This document shows positions 35,112 through 43,875 of a DNA stretch of 64,000 bases, piece after piece. The position numbers were made by a program, and so were the translations under genes. The notes under the pieces are model-generated. The model saw nothing but the letters and a program-made list of their open reading frames with translations. It searched no databases and had not been told where the DNA came from. Origin of the DNA: Leptospira perdikensis (GTDB taxonomy: Bacteria > Spirochaetota > Leptospiria > Leptospirales > Leptospiraceae); NCBI RefSeq assembly GCF_004769575.1, contig NZ_RQGA01000013.1, positions 248,001 through 312,000 on the forward strand, read 5' to 3'. Position 1 is the stretch's first letter, and every line of letters begins with the position of its first letter.

Positions 35112-36257
35112 TTAAAAGTACAAGTTTAAGATCGTAGGACTTTCTACCGATCCCACCTGATCCTCATTCGAAAAATCTCTTAGGTTAAATGTTTTTCCGT
35201 TCCAATTTTTATCATATAAATGCCCAGCCATAAACACTTGTACAAGGTCTTGTGCTTTTGTTGATTTGATGTATTTTGCCATACCTTCTTGTTTCCAAAT
35301 ATTAGGATCTTCTAAATCAAAGGATTGCCATTTCATGTTGGGATAAGTAGCCGATGGGGAAATCAAACCATCAATTGGTTTACCGACAAGGCGAGTATAA
35401 ATGTTACTATCAAAAACATCCTGCCCAATGAAAATCGCAACCTTCCAACCAGGAACAATCCAAACTCGATCCTGAGTGACGTCACCGGCTGAAATAACTT
35501 TCAATTCCTCTTCTGTTAAAATTGATTTTTTAACTAGAGGATCCATTAGTTTTCCCTCGGCAGAAAAAGGAATGGCTACATTGTACAAAGGCCCTTTAGG
35601 ATCTAGGACGAGACTACCCTTAACGATTTTTGGATTCGGCAAAATGATCGTTCCCGCCAAAATCGGAACGTTGTATTGTTTCGCTAGTTCAGAAAATGTT
35701 CGAACATATACATCAGCCATTTTCTCTGCTTTTAAATAAAACAAATCGGAAATTGTAAAATTTTCTCCTTTGGTTTTTAAAGCGGATTCGAAAGAATCTG
35801 CATTCAAAAACCTAGATTTTTCATCTAGAAATATTAGTCCAGTTCCAGTGTGTTCAGGAAGTATAATAATTGTTTTGCGATCAAAAATTCCTGCAGTTTT
35901 ACCTTTACTTAAAGTTTCTTCAATTCGTTCTTTCCACCATTCTTCTTTAACAAAATCTTCTGGTTGGAGAACTAACTGAATTCCAACTAAATTTCCGTAC
36001 TTTCGATCAATTCCATTGGTTTGAATCCTGATATCATTCCAAGATTTCGTTGGTTTAGAAATTTCTTCATCTACTTCAGGTTTACTAAAATTTAAGTTAA
36101 AATCAAATTTAATGTCAAAACTAAGATCTGGTTTCGGGATATCGAACTTCGGTAAGGTGGTCTGATCGTCCTTTAAAAACGAGGCAGAAAAAAAACCAAA
36201 TCCAAACAAAACAATAAAAGTGAGAATTTTGTATGGTGGGACATATAAATTATGCAT
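35112..36257 (-). CDS. Nitrilase-superfamily-like protein lacking the catalytic Cys
   Basis: A 381-residue protein with an N-terminal membrane anchor (about 10-27) and a spacer, then a domain that follows the nitrilase/CN-hydrolase fold: Glu135 in IIILPEHTG at the first catalytic position, Lys243/Lys244 in [11 protein letters not shown] at the second, and [21 protein letters not shown] with GLISPSATY at the third. There, where active members have I-C-Y/W-D, it has I-F-I-G-Q-D (275-280), so the nucleophile is missing. It is probably a periplasmic binding or structural relative. It overlaps the Nudix gene by eight bases, which puts it in the same operon. Confidence in the fold is moderate. Confidence 0.6.
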   Translation of the reverse strand: MHNLYVPPYKILTFIVLFGFGFFSASFLKDDQTTLPKFDIPKPDLSFDIKFDFNLNFSKPEVDEEISKPTKSWNDIRIQTNGIDRKYGNLVGIQLVLQPEDFVKEEWWKERIEETLSKGKTAGIFDRKTIIILPEHTGTGLIFLDEKSRFLNADSFESALKTKGENFTISDLFYLKAEKMADVYVRTFSELAKQYNVPILAGTIILPNPKIVKGSLVLDPKGPLYNVAIPFSAEGKLMDPLVKKSILTEEELKVISAGDVTQDRVWIVPGWKVAIFIGQDVFDSNIYTRLVGKPIDGLISPSATYPNMKWQSFDLEDPNIWKQEGMAKYIKSTKAQDLVQVFMAGHLYDKNWNGKTFNLRDFSNEDQVGSVESPTILNLYF

Positions 36258-36672
36258 ATTTTGTTAAATAGAGTTGGACAGCTTCCAACATATACTCCGA
36301 AAAAAGTTTAGACGGATCAAAGGTTTTAATATCAACCCAATCCATAAAATCGTGTTCATCCGACAACTGGATCTTCCCATTCAAAAGTTTGGCGGTATAA
36401 GCCACGATAATGCAGGGAATATTTCCCTCGTTCACCATATGTTTATGAATAAAAATTGGTTCTGGATTTACATCAATTTTTATTTGTTCTCCCAATTCTT
36501 CCGTAACTTCACGAAAAATACTTTCTGACCAATCAGAAAAAAATTCGTCTTCGTTCATCCGGCCACCAGGAAGATCCCCATGGCCGGATTTCCTGTCTCG
36601 TAACACCAACATTTGATCTCCATTACGAAGAAACAACTTCTGTGTGATTTGAAAAAAACCATGTTTACTCAT
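36250..36672 (-). CDS. Nudix hydrolase
   Basis: A 140-residue Nudix domain. The Nudix box is GGRMNEDEF ... [12 protein letters not shown], with the metal-binding REVTEELG intact, but the segment between the first Glu and the Arg is three residues longer than the usual x7. Nudix enzymes cleave nucleoside diphosphates linked to another group (NADH, ADP-ribose, oxidised dNTP, nucleotide sugars); the substrate here is unknown. The ATG at 36672 overlaps the TGA of the SAH-hydrolase-like gene (ATGA), so the two are translationally coupled. An in-frame start 15 bases upstream is possible. Confidence 0.87.
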   Translation of the reverse strand: MSKHGFFQITQKLFLRNGDQMLVLRDRKSGHGDLPGGRMNEDEFFSDWSESIFREVTEELGEQIKIDVNPEPIFIHKHMVNEGNIPCIIVAYTAKLLNGKIQLSDEHDFMDWVDIKTFDPSKLFSEYMLEAVQLYLTKYA

Positions 36673-39119
36673 AAAAAATTTCCCCAAACATTAATTTGGT
36701 GATCAACAGCATACAAATCTGGATTAGGAAGTTTTTTAGATTTATAATCATTCACCATACCTAATGAAACACTTGCTAATTGCGAAATGATTGGATCCAT
36801 CGATTCTGTAGGAACTCCAAAAAATAAAAAGTTCACGGGGCTTCCATCACTGATAAGAAAAACTTCTTTTTCTATTTGTTTTTTTTCTATTTTAAAAATA
36901 ATTTTAGAACCCAAATCCATTTGTGTTTGTGGATCTAAAATTCGATAAAAAAAGATTTTTAAATCTTCGCCACCTAGTTTTGGATTTTCCGATAAGTTCA
37001 ATTCGTTAGTCCAACTGATAAAATCAGCAAATTCGACCGTCTTAGTAGAGCCAGAAGCAATGAACAATTGTTTGTGTTTGCTATTCAGTATCCAGGATTC
37101 CCAAGTTTTAGGTAAAATAATTGATTCTCCAGTGACACCAATAATTAAATCAATTTCGTTAAACTCTGCATTAGATAGATGATTAAAATCGGATTTTAAG
37201 TATCTCGATTCTTCTTTTGTTTTTCGATCTACTTCCAAAATATCTAAATTGTTTTCGTGAAGAAATCCACCAATTAGATAACGTTTTAAAAAACCACCAA
37301 TGTTACCTTTTGATCCGAGAAGTAGTACCTTCCGTTTAGATAAAACCTTACCGACACCATGCAAAGTGTTATCCAAAGCATTCAAAATAGAACGAGCGAC
37401 TTCCTTTGATTCTTCCTGAGTTTTTTCAGTAGAAATAGCGATGGAAAACGTAGGTAAAAAAAGAGATTTTTTCTCTGCTTTCACTTGAATTAAACGGTCG
37501 TAACCATTTCGAGTGTGTTCAATGGTTCCAATCACATAAGATTTTAGAATTTCTTGGAACGATTTTTCCCTGACAGAACGATCTTTTGTTTCTACCCAAA
37601 ACTCATCCAAAACGGCTCCGAATGAAACACCATCTAATGCACGTTCGTTTAAAATTGGTGCTACGTAACCACCATCTTCAATTAAAAGTATTTTTTCATT
37701 TTTGGTAATCACGGCGAGTAATTTATTTAAAAACAAAAAAACAGCCAATTGTCTCATTGCGTCGAAAAAACCTAGTTTTGCTTCTTCTAGTTTATGACGG
37801 AATGTAGAATGAAGTTCAAAGTCACTATACAAAGGAGATACACCATAATAAGGAGTATTATTTTTTGTTAGTTTGAATTCGAGGCCAGCCATAAAAAACA
37901 TTTCCGTTGGAATATCCAACAAAATATCCAAATAAACGGGAGGAATATTTCCACCATACTTAACGAAGGCGACATCTAAAGAATTTACCTTCAACCTTCG
38001 GAAAGTTTCTATTAGAGAAATAATTTCTGAAGTAATGTGATGAATTAAAAAAACATGAACACCTTCAAAATTAAAATTATGTCCTTGAGAGTTTGCAATT
38101 TCTTCTAATAAAGGCATCCGTTTTAAATAAAAAGAAGAATCAAGTAAGGTTCTTTTTTGGTTGATACTAAAATTTAGAACACGATCTAAACGAGAAAGAT
38201 CAACATAAACTGAAACCTTTCCAATAAGGGCACGGACGGTATTTCCTTCTTTGATTTTTTTAGATGCAGATGAATCTTCAAGTAAAAGGAATAATTTTTT
38301 TAGAATCGATAATGAAACACTAGGGTCAGAACTTAAAATCAGGCTTCGATATTGCTCTTCCCAATAAAAATTTATATTTGTTAGTTTTCCAAGAGGAGTT
38401 TTTTCAATTTGAGAAAATACCTTACTAAAATGACTATTCTCTTCTTCGTAAAAAGTTTCTCCCTTCTGAGCTGCATTGATCATTCCGTTGCTCAAGGATT
38501 CACTAATTTTGGAAGCTCCCGCAATATAAGTTCTTGTATGAGCATCACTAATGATTTCATGTTTGATGTTAGTCAAATTCAAACATCCATCTTCCTGCGT
38601 ATCAATAGTTATGCGAAGAAAAAAATCACCAATCCTATATTGACTAGCAACTCTTTCCATTAAAATATAATAACCGGAATCATGAACGAATTCGGCTTCA
38701 AAAGGAAATAACAATGCTACTGAAGAATTTCGATTAGGATCTTCTCCGTAAAATTCCGGGTGAATTTTTTTTGCTATCGATTGTTGTTGAAAGGATCCAA
38801 ATACAAAACGTAAGTTTTCTTCAAATTGTTCTCGAAACAATACCCAATCTTTTAGAATTCCTGCTCTCGCAAAAACTTGAACATGTTGGATGTGCATGTC
38901 CACTAACTCATGATTTATGTTCGGATTAATTTTATAAATAAAAGACAAATCACCAGGAAGAGAAATTAATTGGTTGCCGATCTCTTCCCCAATCGTTCGC
39001 GAAAGAATCGAAAGCCCAAAAAAAATCCGAAGGTTTGTCAGATCGATTTCCCAGAGTCGATCTTCTACCGGAACGAGGACAGGCCCAAGCGATGTATGTA
39101 TCTCTTTTTTTTCTGACAT
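36669..39119 (-). CDS. Large protein with S-adenosylhomocysteine-hydrolase-like Rossmann region
   Basis: An 816-residue cytoplasmic protein. Residues 1-330 match nothing I recognise. From about 350 the sequence follows SAH hydrolase order: [24 protein letters not shown] (353-376), EDGG (481-484), [13 protein letters not shown] (531-543), a helix [18 protein letters not shown], a Rossmann glycine loop [12 protein letters not shown] (598-609) followed by an acidic strand end (LEVDRK, NAD-type), and IIGVTGES (659-666). The Lys and Asp that SAHH uses for catalysis are not in their usual context, so an NAD-binding relative with another reaction is more likely. It is coupled to Nudix and MDR genes. 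Confidence 0.6.
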   Translation of the reverse strand: MSEKKEIHTSLGPVLVPVEDRLWEIDLTNLRIFFGLSILSRTIGEEIGNQLISLPGDLSFIYKINPNINHELVDMHIQHVQVFARAGILKDWVLFREQFEENLRFVFGSFQQQSIAKKIHPEFYGEDPNRNSSVALLFPFEAEFVHDSGYYILMERVASQYRIGDFFLRITIDTQEDGCLNLTNIKHEIISDAHTRTYIAGASKISESLSNGMINAAQKGETFYEEENSHFSKVFSQIEKTPLGKLTNINFYWEEQYRSLILSSDPSVSLSILKKLFLLLEDSSASKKIKEGNTVRALIGKVSVYVDLSRLDRVLNFSINQKRTLLDSSFYLKRMPLLEEIANSQGHNFNFEGVHVFLIHHITSEIISLIETFRRLKVNSLDVAFVKYGGNIPPVYLDILLDIPTEMFFMAGLEFKLTKNNTPYYGVSPLYSDFELHSTFRHKLEEAKLGFFDAMRQLAVFLFLNKLLAVITKNEKILLIEDGGYVAPILNERALDGVSFGAVLDEFWVETKDRSVREKSFQEILKSYVIGTIEHTRNGYDRLIQVKAEKKSLFLPTFSIAISTEKTQEESKEVARSILNALDNTLHGVGKVLSKRKVLLLGSKGNIGGFLKRYLIGGFLHENNLDILEVDRKTKEESRYLKSDFNHLSNAEFNEIDLIIGVTGESIILPKTWESWILNSKHKQLFIASGSTKTVEFADFISWTNELNLSENPKLGGEDLKIFFYRILDPQTQMDLGSKIIFKIEKKQIEKEVFLISDGSPVNFLFFGVPTESMDPIISQLASVSLGMVNDYKSKKLPNPDLYAVDHQINVWGNFL
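38608..38617 (+). repeat. GTTATGCGAA word
   Basis: Exact copy; antisense to the SAHH-like gene, where the coding strand reads CTT-CGC-ATA-ACT (Leu-Arg-Ile-Thr), a different register. Confidence 0.6.
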
Positions 39120-39123
39120 AGAG

Positions 39124-40566
39124 TTATTTAAAATCTACCACTACCTTAACACTGGAAGGATCTTTTGCTGTTGCATAAGCCTCTTCCAATTGGTCTGAAG
39201 AAAAACGATGAGAAATTAAATTAGTTTCGAGAGCGTTCGTGATCTCTGGATTATCACGAAGTAAAGAGATGGCCATATGGAAATCTCCACATCGAGAACT
39301 GTGAATTTCCTTTCCGTCGACAAAGAATTGTTTTACCAAACCAACATCATCTGACCAGTTATTTTGATTACTGGTGTCTACAAGGATTGCTCCTCTTGGT
39401 CGAACCAAAGAATTTTCATGAGCAGGATTTGGTCGGATGGCAAGGCTCAATTCTTCTGGACTGGAAACTATCACTAGATCAAAGCGAGGAACTCTATCGG
39501 AAAATTTAGGTGAGTTCAATATACCTTCTGCTTCCTCTGCACTTCCTTCAAACACATTGAATTGTTTTTTTAGATTCCCTTTGATTGTTTCAGATACCCC
39601 GTTAAACAAAAATATATTTTTGTTTTTGCGATTTTCCTTTTTCCAATGGAACAATGTATTGGATTCTGAATAAGGAAGGATTGAAAGTTCATCTACCACT
39701 AGTTCTGTCAAATGAGCAAGACCTGCCATTATTTGGCCATTGGTTGTTTTTAGATGGACTTCTCGTTTAGCAATTTTCAAAGCTGATTCAAACCCTGAAG
39801 TTGTGGAAGTTGTATCATAAACAATATCAAACTTGTTTTTGAGTGCAGGAATCTCTGTTTTGCGAAGATCAACTACCTCGTCTGCACCCATGGCTTTAGA
39901 TAAGGTAACCAAATGGTCATGTCGGGTAATCGCAGTTATGCGAAAATCAGAATTATTTGTTTTGCGATATGATGCAAGTGCTGCCAAAATCAAACTTCCT
40001 AAACGACGTGGCCCGAGAACCGCCACATGGTCTCCCGGTTTCGGCGGAGAGGCAAGGATTGCTTGTAAAGCGGCAGCAAATGGTTCCATAAGAACAGCTG
40101 CCTTTGAAGAAACACCCTCGAGAGAAATTGCAGCATGTATTGGCGCTAAAATATAAGGACCAAATCCGCCAGGTAAGCGATCAATTCCGAGCACTCTCCT
40201 TTCGGGGGAATGAGTCGGGATACCTTCCCTACAAAATGCGTCAGGGACTTTATCTCCTCGTGCCTCAAAGGTATCATTAATTTCAACAACGAACTGTTTG
40301 CCTTGGTCGGCGCCAAGACCTTCGGCAAGGACTTCATGCCCAATGATTTGTGGAAGAGGAAAGGGTAAAAAACGTCTATCGATATCGGTAGAACAAACTC
40401 CGCAGGATATGGTTTTGAGGGGAATGTAACCAGGCCCTAGATGGAGATACTCTTGGCCGTTTCGTTTGATCTCCCAACCTTCCGTTTCACTACCAAAATA
40501 CTCGTATTCTGCGGATTCAAACGAGTCTTCGGATGTATAATCCTTCGCTCGAAATTTTAAGTTCAT
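39124..40566 (-). CDS. MDR-superfamily dehydrogenase-like protein
   Basis: A 480-residue medium-chain dehydrogenase/reductase relative, longer than the usual 340-370. The GroES-like domain has CGVCSTDIDRRFLPFPLPQIIGHEVLAEG, in which Cys, the GHE His and Glu of the catalytic zinc site are conserved; the structural four-Cys zinc lobe is absent and replaced by a different insert (about 95-135). The NAD domain begins GDHVAVLGPRRLGSLILAAL, with a variant glycine loop (GPRRLG instead of GxGxxG). An extra segment of about 100 residues is inserted in the second half. It starts in the stop of the rhomboid gene (TAATG) and ends four bases before the SAHH-like gene. Confidence 0.75.
   Translation of the reverse strand: MNLKFRAKDYTSEDSFESAEYEYFGSETEGWEIKRNGQEYLHLGPGYIPLKTISCGVCSTDIDRRFLPFPLPQIIGHEVLAEGLGADQGKQFVVEINDTFEARGDKVPDAFCREGIPTHSPERRVLGIDRLPGGFGPYILAPIHAAISLEGVSSKAAVLMEPFAAALQAILASPPKPGDHVAVLGPRRLGSLILAALASYRKTNNSDFRITAITRHDHLVTLSKAMGADEVVDLRKTEIPALKNKFDIVYDTTSTTSGFESALKIAKREVHLKTTNGQIMAGLAHLTELVVDELSILPYSESNTLFHWKKENRKNKNIFLFNGVSETIKGNLKKQFNVFEGSAEEAEGILNSPKFSDRVPRFDLVIVSSPEELSLAIRPNPAHENSLVRPRGAILVDTSNQNNWSDDVGLVKQFFVDGKEIHSSRCGDFHMAISLLRDNPEITNALETNLISHRFSSDQLEEAYATAKDPSSVKVVVDFK
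39935..39944 (+). repeat. GTTATGCGAA word
   Basis: Exact copy; antisense to the MDR gene, where the coding strand reads TTT-CGC-ATA-ACT (Phe-Arg-Ile-Thr). Confidence 0.6.
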
Positions 40567-41228
40567 TACCTATTGTTGATAAAAAAAAGAAGAATGATCG
40601 TCAATGTAAAAAAGGTAAAGTTCAAAAGAAAGCCCTGTCTGATTTCTCGTCTCTCTTTATCACCAAGTAAATAACTAGTAACAAAGACAGAGAAAAAACC
40701 ACCTAAGTGCGCCCAGTGCGCCACTTGATCACGTGCAAACAAATTGGTAACATCAGAATAAACCATCATCCAACCAAACAAAAAAACTGGGAAAGGAATG
40801 GATTTTCTTTTGGAAATGGGAAATTGAAAAGGGGAAAGTAATGTGGCAGCAGAAGCCAAACCCGAAATGGCCCCACTCGCACCCACAATGGGGGTCCTAT
40901 CTCCTAAAATTAGTCCTCTGACTACTGCATCACCTAATACAGATAATACGCCAGCCATAAAATAAAACAATAACCACTTACCTTTACCAACTCGATTCTC
41001 TACTACCCGACCAAGGATTAAAAGAAAAAATAAATTGGATAAAAGGTGGGCACCGGATCCATGAAAAAAGGTAGAAAGAATCCAATTGATCGGCTCAAAT
41101 TCACCTGGTGTTGCAATAAAGTATACCCCAACCAGTTCTGGAAAAAAAATAGATACAACAGGGTATAATAAAAAAAGGAATAATGAAAATCCAGCTGTGA
41201 GGGGAAATTCCCAAAGAAACGATCGCAT
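40566..41228 (-). CDS. Rhomboid family intramembrane serine protease
   Basis: A 220-residue protein with six hydrophobic spans. The catalytic Ser118 lies in VGASGAISG and the His174 in HWAHLGGFF, and HGSGAHLLSNLFFLL (56-70) supplies the oxyanion-stabilising His61 and Asn65. All residues needed for intramembrane proteolysis are therefore present. It would cut single-span membrane proteins within the inner membrane. It sits in a compact operon, 2 bases after the secreted-protein gene and overlapping the MDR gene by one base; the N-terminal anchor of the nitrilase-like protein downstream would be a natural candidate substrate, which is speculation. Confidence 0.92.
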   Translation of the reverse strand: MRSFLWEFPLTAGFSLFLFLLYPVVSIFFPELVGVYFIATPGEFEPINWILSTFFHGSGAHLLSNLFFLLILGRVVENRVGKGKWLLFYFMAGVLSVLGDAVVRGLILGDRTPIVGASGAISGLASAATLLSPFQFPISKRKSIPFPVFLFGWMMVYSDVTNLFARDQVAHWAHLGGFFSVFVTSYLLGDKERREIRQGFLLNFTFFTLTIILLFFINNR

Positions 41229-41230
41229 AA

Positions 41231-42049
41231 CTATTGAAATGTGGGTGGTTTGACTTCTTCTGGATTTCTTACGTATGACGGATCAAAACCTGGAATCCCA
41301 GCTGCCAATTCATGTAAATCTGGTTGTTTCCAAATAATTTCATAATAATCCAAAGCCCCGTAAGAATCAAAATGACTATCATAGAGCAACCGTAAATACT
41401 TTTCGCGGTCAGAAAAGATGATTCGATTCACTTCATGGGCCATTTCAGCAAAAGTTCGGCTTTCTCTATCAAATTCATCAACAGAATCATGTAATAGCCC
41501 AAGGAGTACAATATACTTTTCTGCTTGTTTGAGGGACTTTAAGGAATATGCCAATTCCTGAAGTTTCATTAAATACAAATAAGGCCGAATGTTTTTTCCT
41601 ACGATTAACTTCTGTTTTGCAACTGCAATTTCGCGATACCCTAAACGAAGATAGGACTTAGTTTCTGTTTTTTCCTTTCCATTAGCAAGTCTTGCCAGGC
41701 GACCCAGCTCTGTTTCCAACTCTTCAATTTCATCTTCTAAAACAAAAATATAAAGTTGGATGAGAAGTCCCTGTGTTCTTCTAAGTTCCGAATAGGAACG
41801 TCCCAAATCCATTTGTAAATGCAGAATTTCTGATTCTATATGGTGTTGTACACAACGTTTGAAATACTTTTTTTGGTCGTCAGTTCCTCTATTACTGATT
41901 GTTGAATTTAGAATGCGTAGAAACTCGTAGTTGTCCTTAAGTCCATAGCTAACACGAATTAACTGAGTTGCTTTGGAACTGGACTGGTCCGGTGTCATCT
42001 CTCCGATTGCAGCGAGGAAGAGTAGTAGTATTACCGAAAAACGTTTCAT
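41231..42049 (-). CDS. Secreted helical protein, first gene of the six-gene operon
   Basis: A 272-residue protein with a plausible signal peptide (MKRFSVILLLFLAAIGEMTP) and no lipobox Cys. The mature protein is predicted all-helical, with a long coiled-coil-like stretch around LQLYIFVLEDEIEELETELGRLARL (about 97-120). I do not recognise the family. It heads the operon that continues with rhomboid, MDR, SAHH-like, Nudix and nitrilase-like genes, all within a few bases of each other. The divergent gene at 42148 begins 98 bases away, so a promoter for each must lie in between. Confidence 0.7.
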   Translation of the reverse strand: MKRFSVILLLFLAAIGEMTPDQSSSKATQLIRVSYGLKDNYEFLRILNSTISNRGTDDQKKYFKRCVQHHIESEILHLQMDLGRSYSELRRTQGLLIQLYIFVLEDEIEELETELGRLARLANGKEKTETKSYLRLGYREIAVAKQKLIVGKNIRPYLYLMKLQELAYSLKSLKQAEKYIVLLGLLHDSVDEFDRESRTFAEMAHEVNRIIFSDREKYLRLLYDSHFDSYGALDYYEIIWKQPDLHELAAGIPGFDPSYVRNPEEVKPPTFQ

Positions 42050-42147
42050 CTATGGAAATAGTTTCGGCCGTACACAGAAAACATTAGCATGATAAAAAAG
42101 AAAAGACATCTACGTCTCATATTCTAGAATTATGTCGAGAGGAACCT

Positions 42148-42753
42148 GTGCAAAAGTTAGGATCACTACCAACTTCCCCTTCGGAAGCCATTGACCTCCT
42201 TAAATCCGAAATGGACCAACCGGTCTGGGAATCACGTCTTTTGGATTTAATGAAATTAGCTGCAGATGGTGATAAAAACACCTGGACAATGATCTATCAA
42301 ATCATTCGAGAAGCCGACTCTGGTCGACTGAGTTGGGGTTATCATAAATCATTGTTATCTGGAATGGTATATCTACTCTCCTATGTTGGAGATTCTAAGA
42401 GTTATCGTGTTTTATTGAATTATGTCAAATCTCTCGACCGCGCCATTCCCATCGGAGCCATGGAACTTATCTCCGATTTACTTCCGACATTTGCAGAACT
42501 TGATATTCGCGAACTGTTTACCATCGCTTCGAATGTAGATGAACTTAAGTCTGCATTTGGAATTTTGGCATTATGTAAACTCAATATGGAAAATCGACTT
42601 TCCGATGATGAAAAAGAAAAACTCAAAGATTTTTTATCTACATATAAAAATTATAAATACTACCTCACCGATACAATTGAAATCACGTTAGAACAATTAA
42701 ATGAAACTGATGCGAGTGACATGTTATCGGAGTTAGATGGAATTTTTCAATGA
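42148..42753 (+). CDS. Hypothetical helical protein, 201 aa
   Basis: A 201-residue cytoplasmic protein starting at GTG 42148, five bases after a good AGAGGA site. The sequence reads as a chain of amphipathic helix pairs (SRLLDLMKLAADGD, NTWTMIYQIIREADSG, SYRVLLNYVKSLD, IGAMELISDLLPTF, DELKSAFGILALCKL), like HEAT or armadillo-type repeats that bind other proteins. No enzyme motif. The stop overlaps the ATG of the alcohol dehydrogenase gene (ATGA). Function unknown. Confidence 0.75.
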   Translation: MQKLGSLPTSPSEAIDLLKSEMDQPVWESRLLDLMKLAADGDKNTWTMIYQIIREADSGRLSWGYHKSLLSGMVYLLSYVGDSKSYRVLLNYVKSLDRAIPIGAMELISDLLPTFAELDIRELFTIASNVDELKSAFGILALCKLNMENRLSDDEKEKLKDFLSTYKNYKYYLTDTIEITLEQLNETDASDMLSELDGIFQ

Positions 42754-43787
42754 AAGCAGCAGTCCTCCCCCAAGGTTCTAGATCCCTTGAAATTCAAGAA
42801 TTAGATCTCCCTCCTCTCCTTCCCAACCAAGTAAAACTCAAAGTCAAAGCCTGCGGTATTTGTGGATCAGACATACACTTGGTTTTACATGGAAAAATGA
42901 AAGCCAGTTATACACCTTGTGTTCCAGGCCACGAAACCTCAGGAGTTGTGGAAGAAGTTGGAGAAGAAGTTACCAAATTCAAAAAAGGAGACCGAGTGGT
43001 TGTCAGTGCAGGAACTTCCTGTGGAAAATGTAAACATTGTTTGGTGGGCCGTGAAAACCTATGTGAAGAAATTGGAGTTCTTGGTTTTAACCAACGCGGA
43101 GGATTTGCAGAATACTTACAAATCGAAGAACGATATCTACATCAGTTACCTGACGAAATCCCATTTACAGAAGGTGCCATTCTAGCCGATGCCGTCTCTA
43201 CCCCCTACCATGCAGTCAAATACCAAGGAGAAATCAAACCAGGGGATACGGTTGCGATTATAGGCTGTGGAGGTTTAGGAATCCATGCTGTTGCCATCGC
43301 CAAGGCTTTGGGAGCCGGTCGTATCTTTGCTGTAGATATTGATAGTGGTTCTTTGGAAAATGCAAAGGCATACGGAGCCGATGAACTGATCCTCGTCGAA
43401 AAAACTATGCAAGTGGGCAAGGTTTTAAAGGAAAAATCTGGCGGCATAGATTTGTTATGCGACTTTTCGGGATATATGCCAAATATTGAAAATTCTGTTC
43501 GGGCTATGAGTCGAGGAGGACGGATTGTCCTTGTTGGTATCGGCCGAAACAAACTAGAAATACCCATGCCATTTTTTCTGATTGAACGACAAATCAGAAT
43601 CACAGGTTCTTATGGGTCTGACAGAAGGGCGATCCCCGAACTCATCCAACTTTATAAAGACAAAAAATTAAGCCTGACAAAGTCTATTAGTGGAGTGCAT
43701 AAGTTAGAAGATACCAATGAATTTTTGCATGCCTTGGAAGAGAAAAAAGGAAATCCTATTCGTTTTATCATCAATCCGGAATTATAA
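42750..43787 (+). CDS. Zinc-dependent alcohol dehydrogenase (MDR)
   Basis: A 345-residue typical MDR enzyme. Catalytic zinc residues Cys38 (CGICGSD) and His61-Glu62 (PGHE) are present, and so are the four structural zinc cysteines at 91, 94, 97 and 105 (CGKCKHCLVGRENLC). The coenzyme loop is IIGCGGLGIHAVAIAKALG, and the acidic end of the next strand (FAVDIDS) favours NAD. It oxidises an alcohol or polyol such as a sorbitol/threonine-type substrate; the exact one is not evident. Translationally coupled to the helical protein upstream. In contrast to the MDR relative at 39124-40566, nothing is missing here. Confidence 0.93.
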   Translation: MKAAVLPQGSRSLEIQELDLPPLLPNQVKLKVKACGICGSDIHLVLHGKMKASYTPCVPGHETSGVVEEVGEEVTKFKKGDRVVVSAGTSCGKCKHCLVGRENLCEEIGVLGFNQRGGFAEYLQIEERYLHQLPDEIPFTEGAILADAVSTPYHAVKYQGEIKPGDTVAIIGCGGLGIHAVAIAKALGAGRIFAVDIDSGSLENAKAYGADELILVEKTMQVGKVLKEKSGGIDLLCDFSGYMPNIENSVRAMSRGGRIVLVGIGRNKLEIPMPFFLIERQIRITGSYGSDRRAIPELIQLYKDKKLSLTKSISGVHKLEDTNEFLHALEEKKGNPIRFIINPEL

Positions 43788-43795
43788 ATTTTAGA

Positions 43796-43814
43796 TTGAT
43801 GACCGATTCATCAA
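43796..43814. terminator. Small hairpin between convergent genes
   Basis: A 7-base-pair inverted repeat with a 5-base loop lies 9 bases after the alcohol dehydrogenase stop, inside an AT-rich gap that leads to the end of the SpoIIE phosphatase gene. Weak on its own. Confidence 0.3.
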
Positions 43815-43875
43815 ATTTGAATTTTGATTCATTGATTTCTAGATAAGTTTGGTAATTCCTAAGTTTTGTTTTAGT

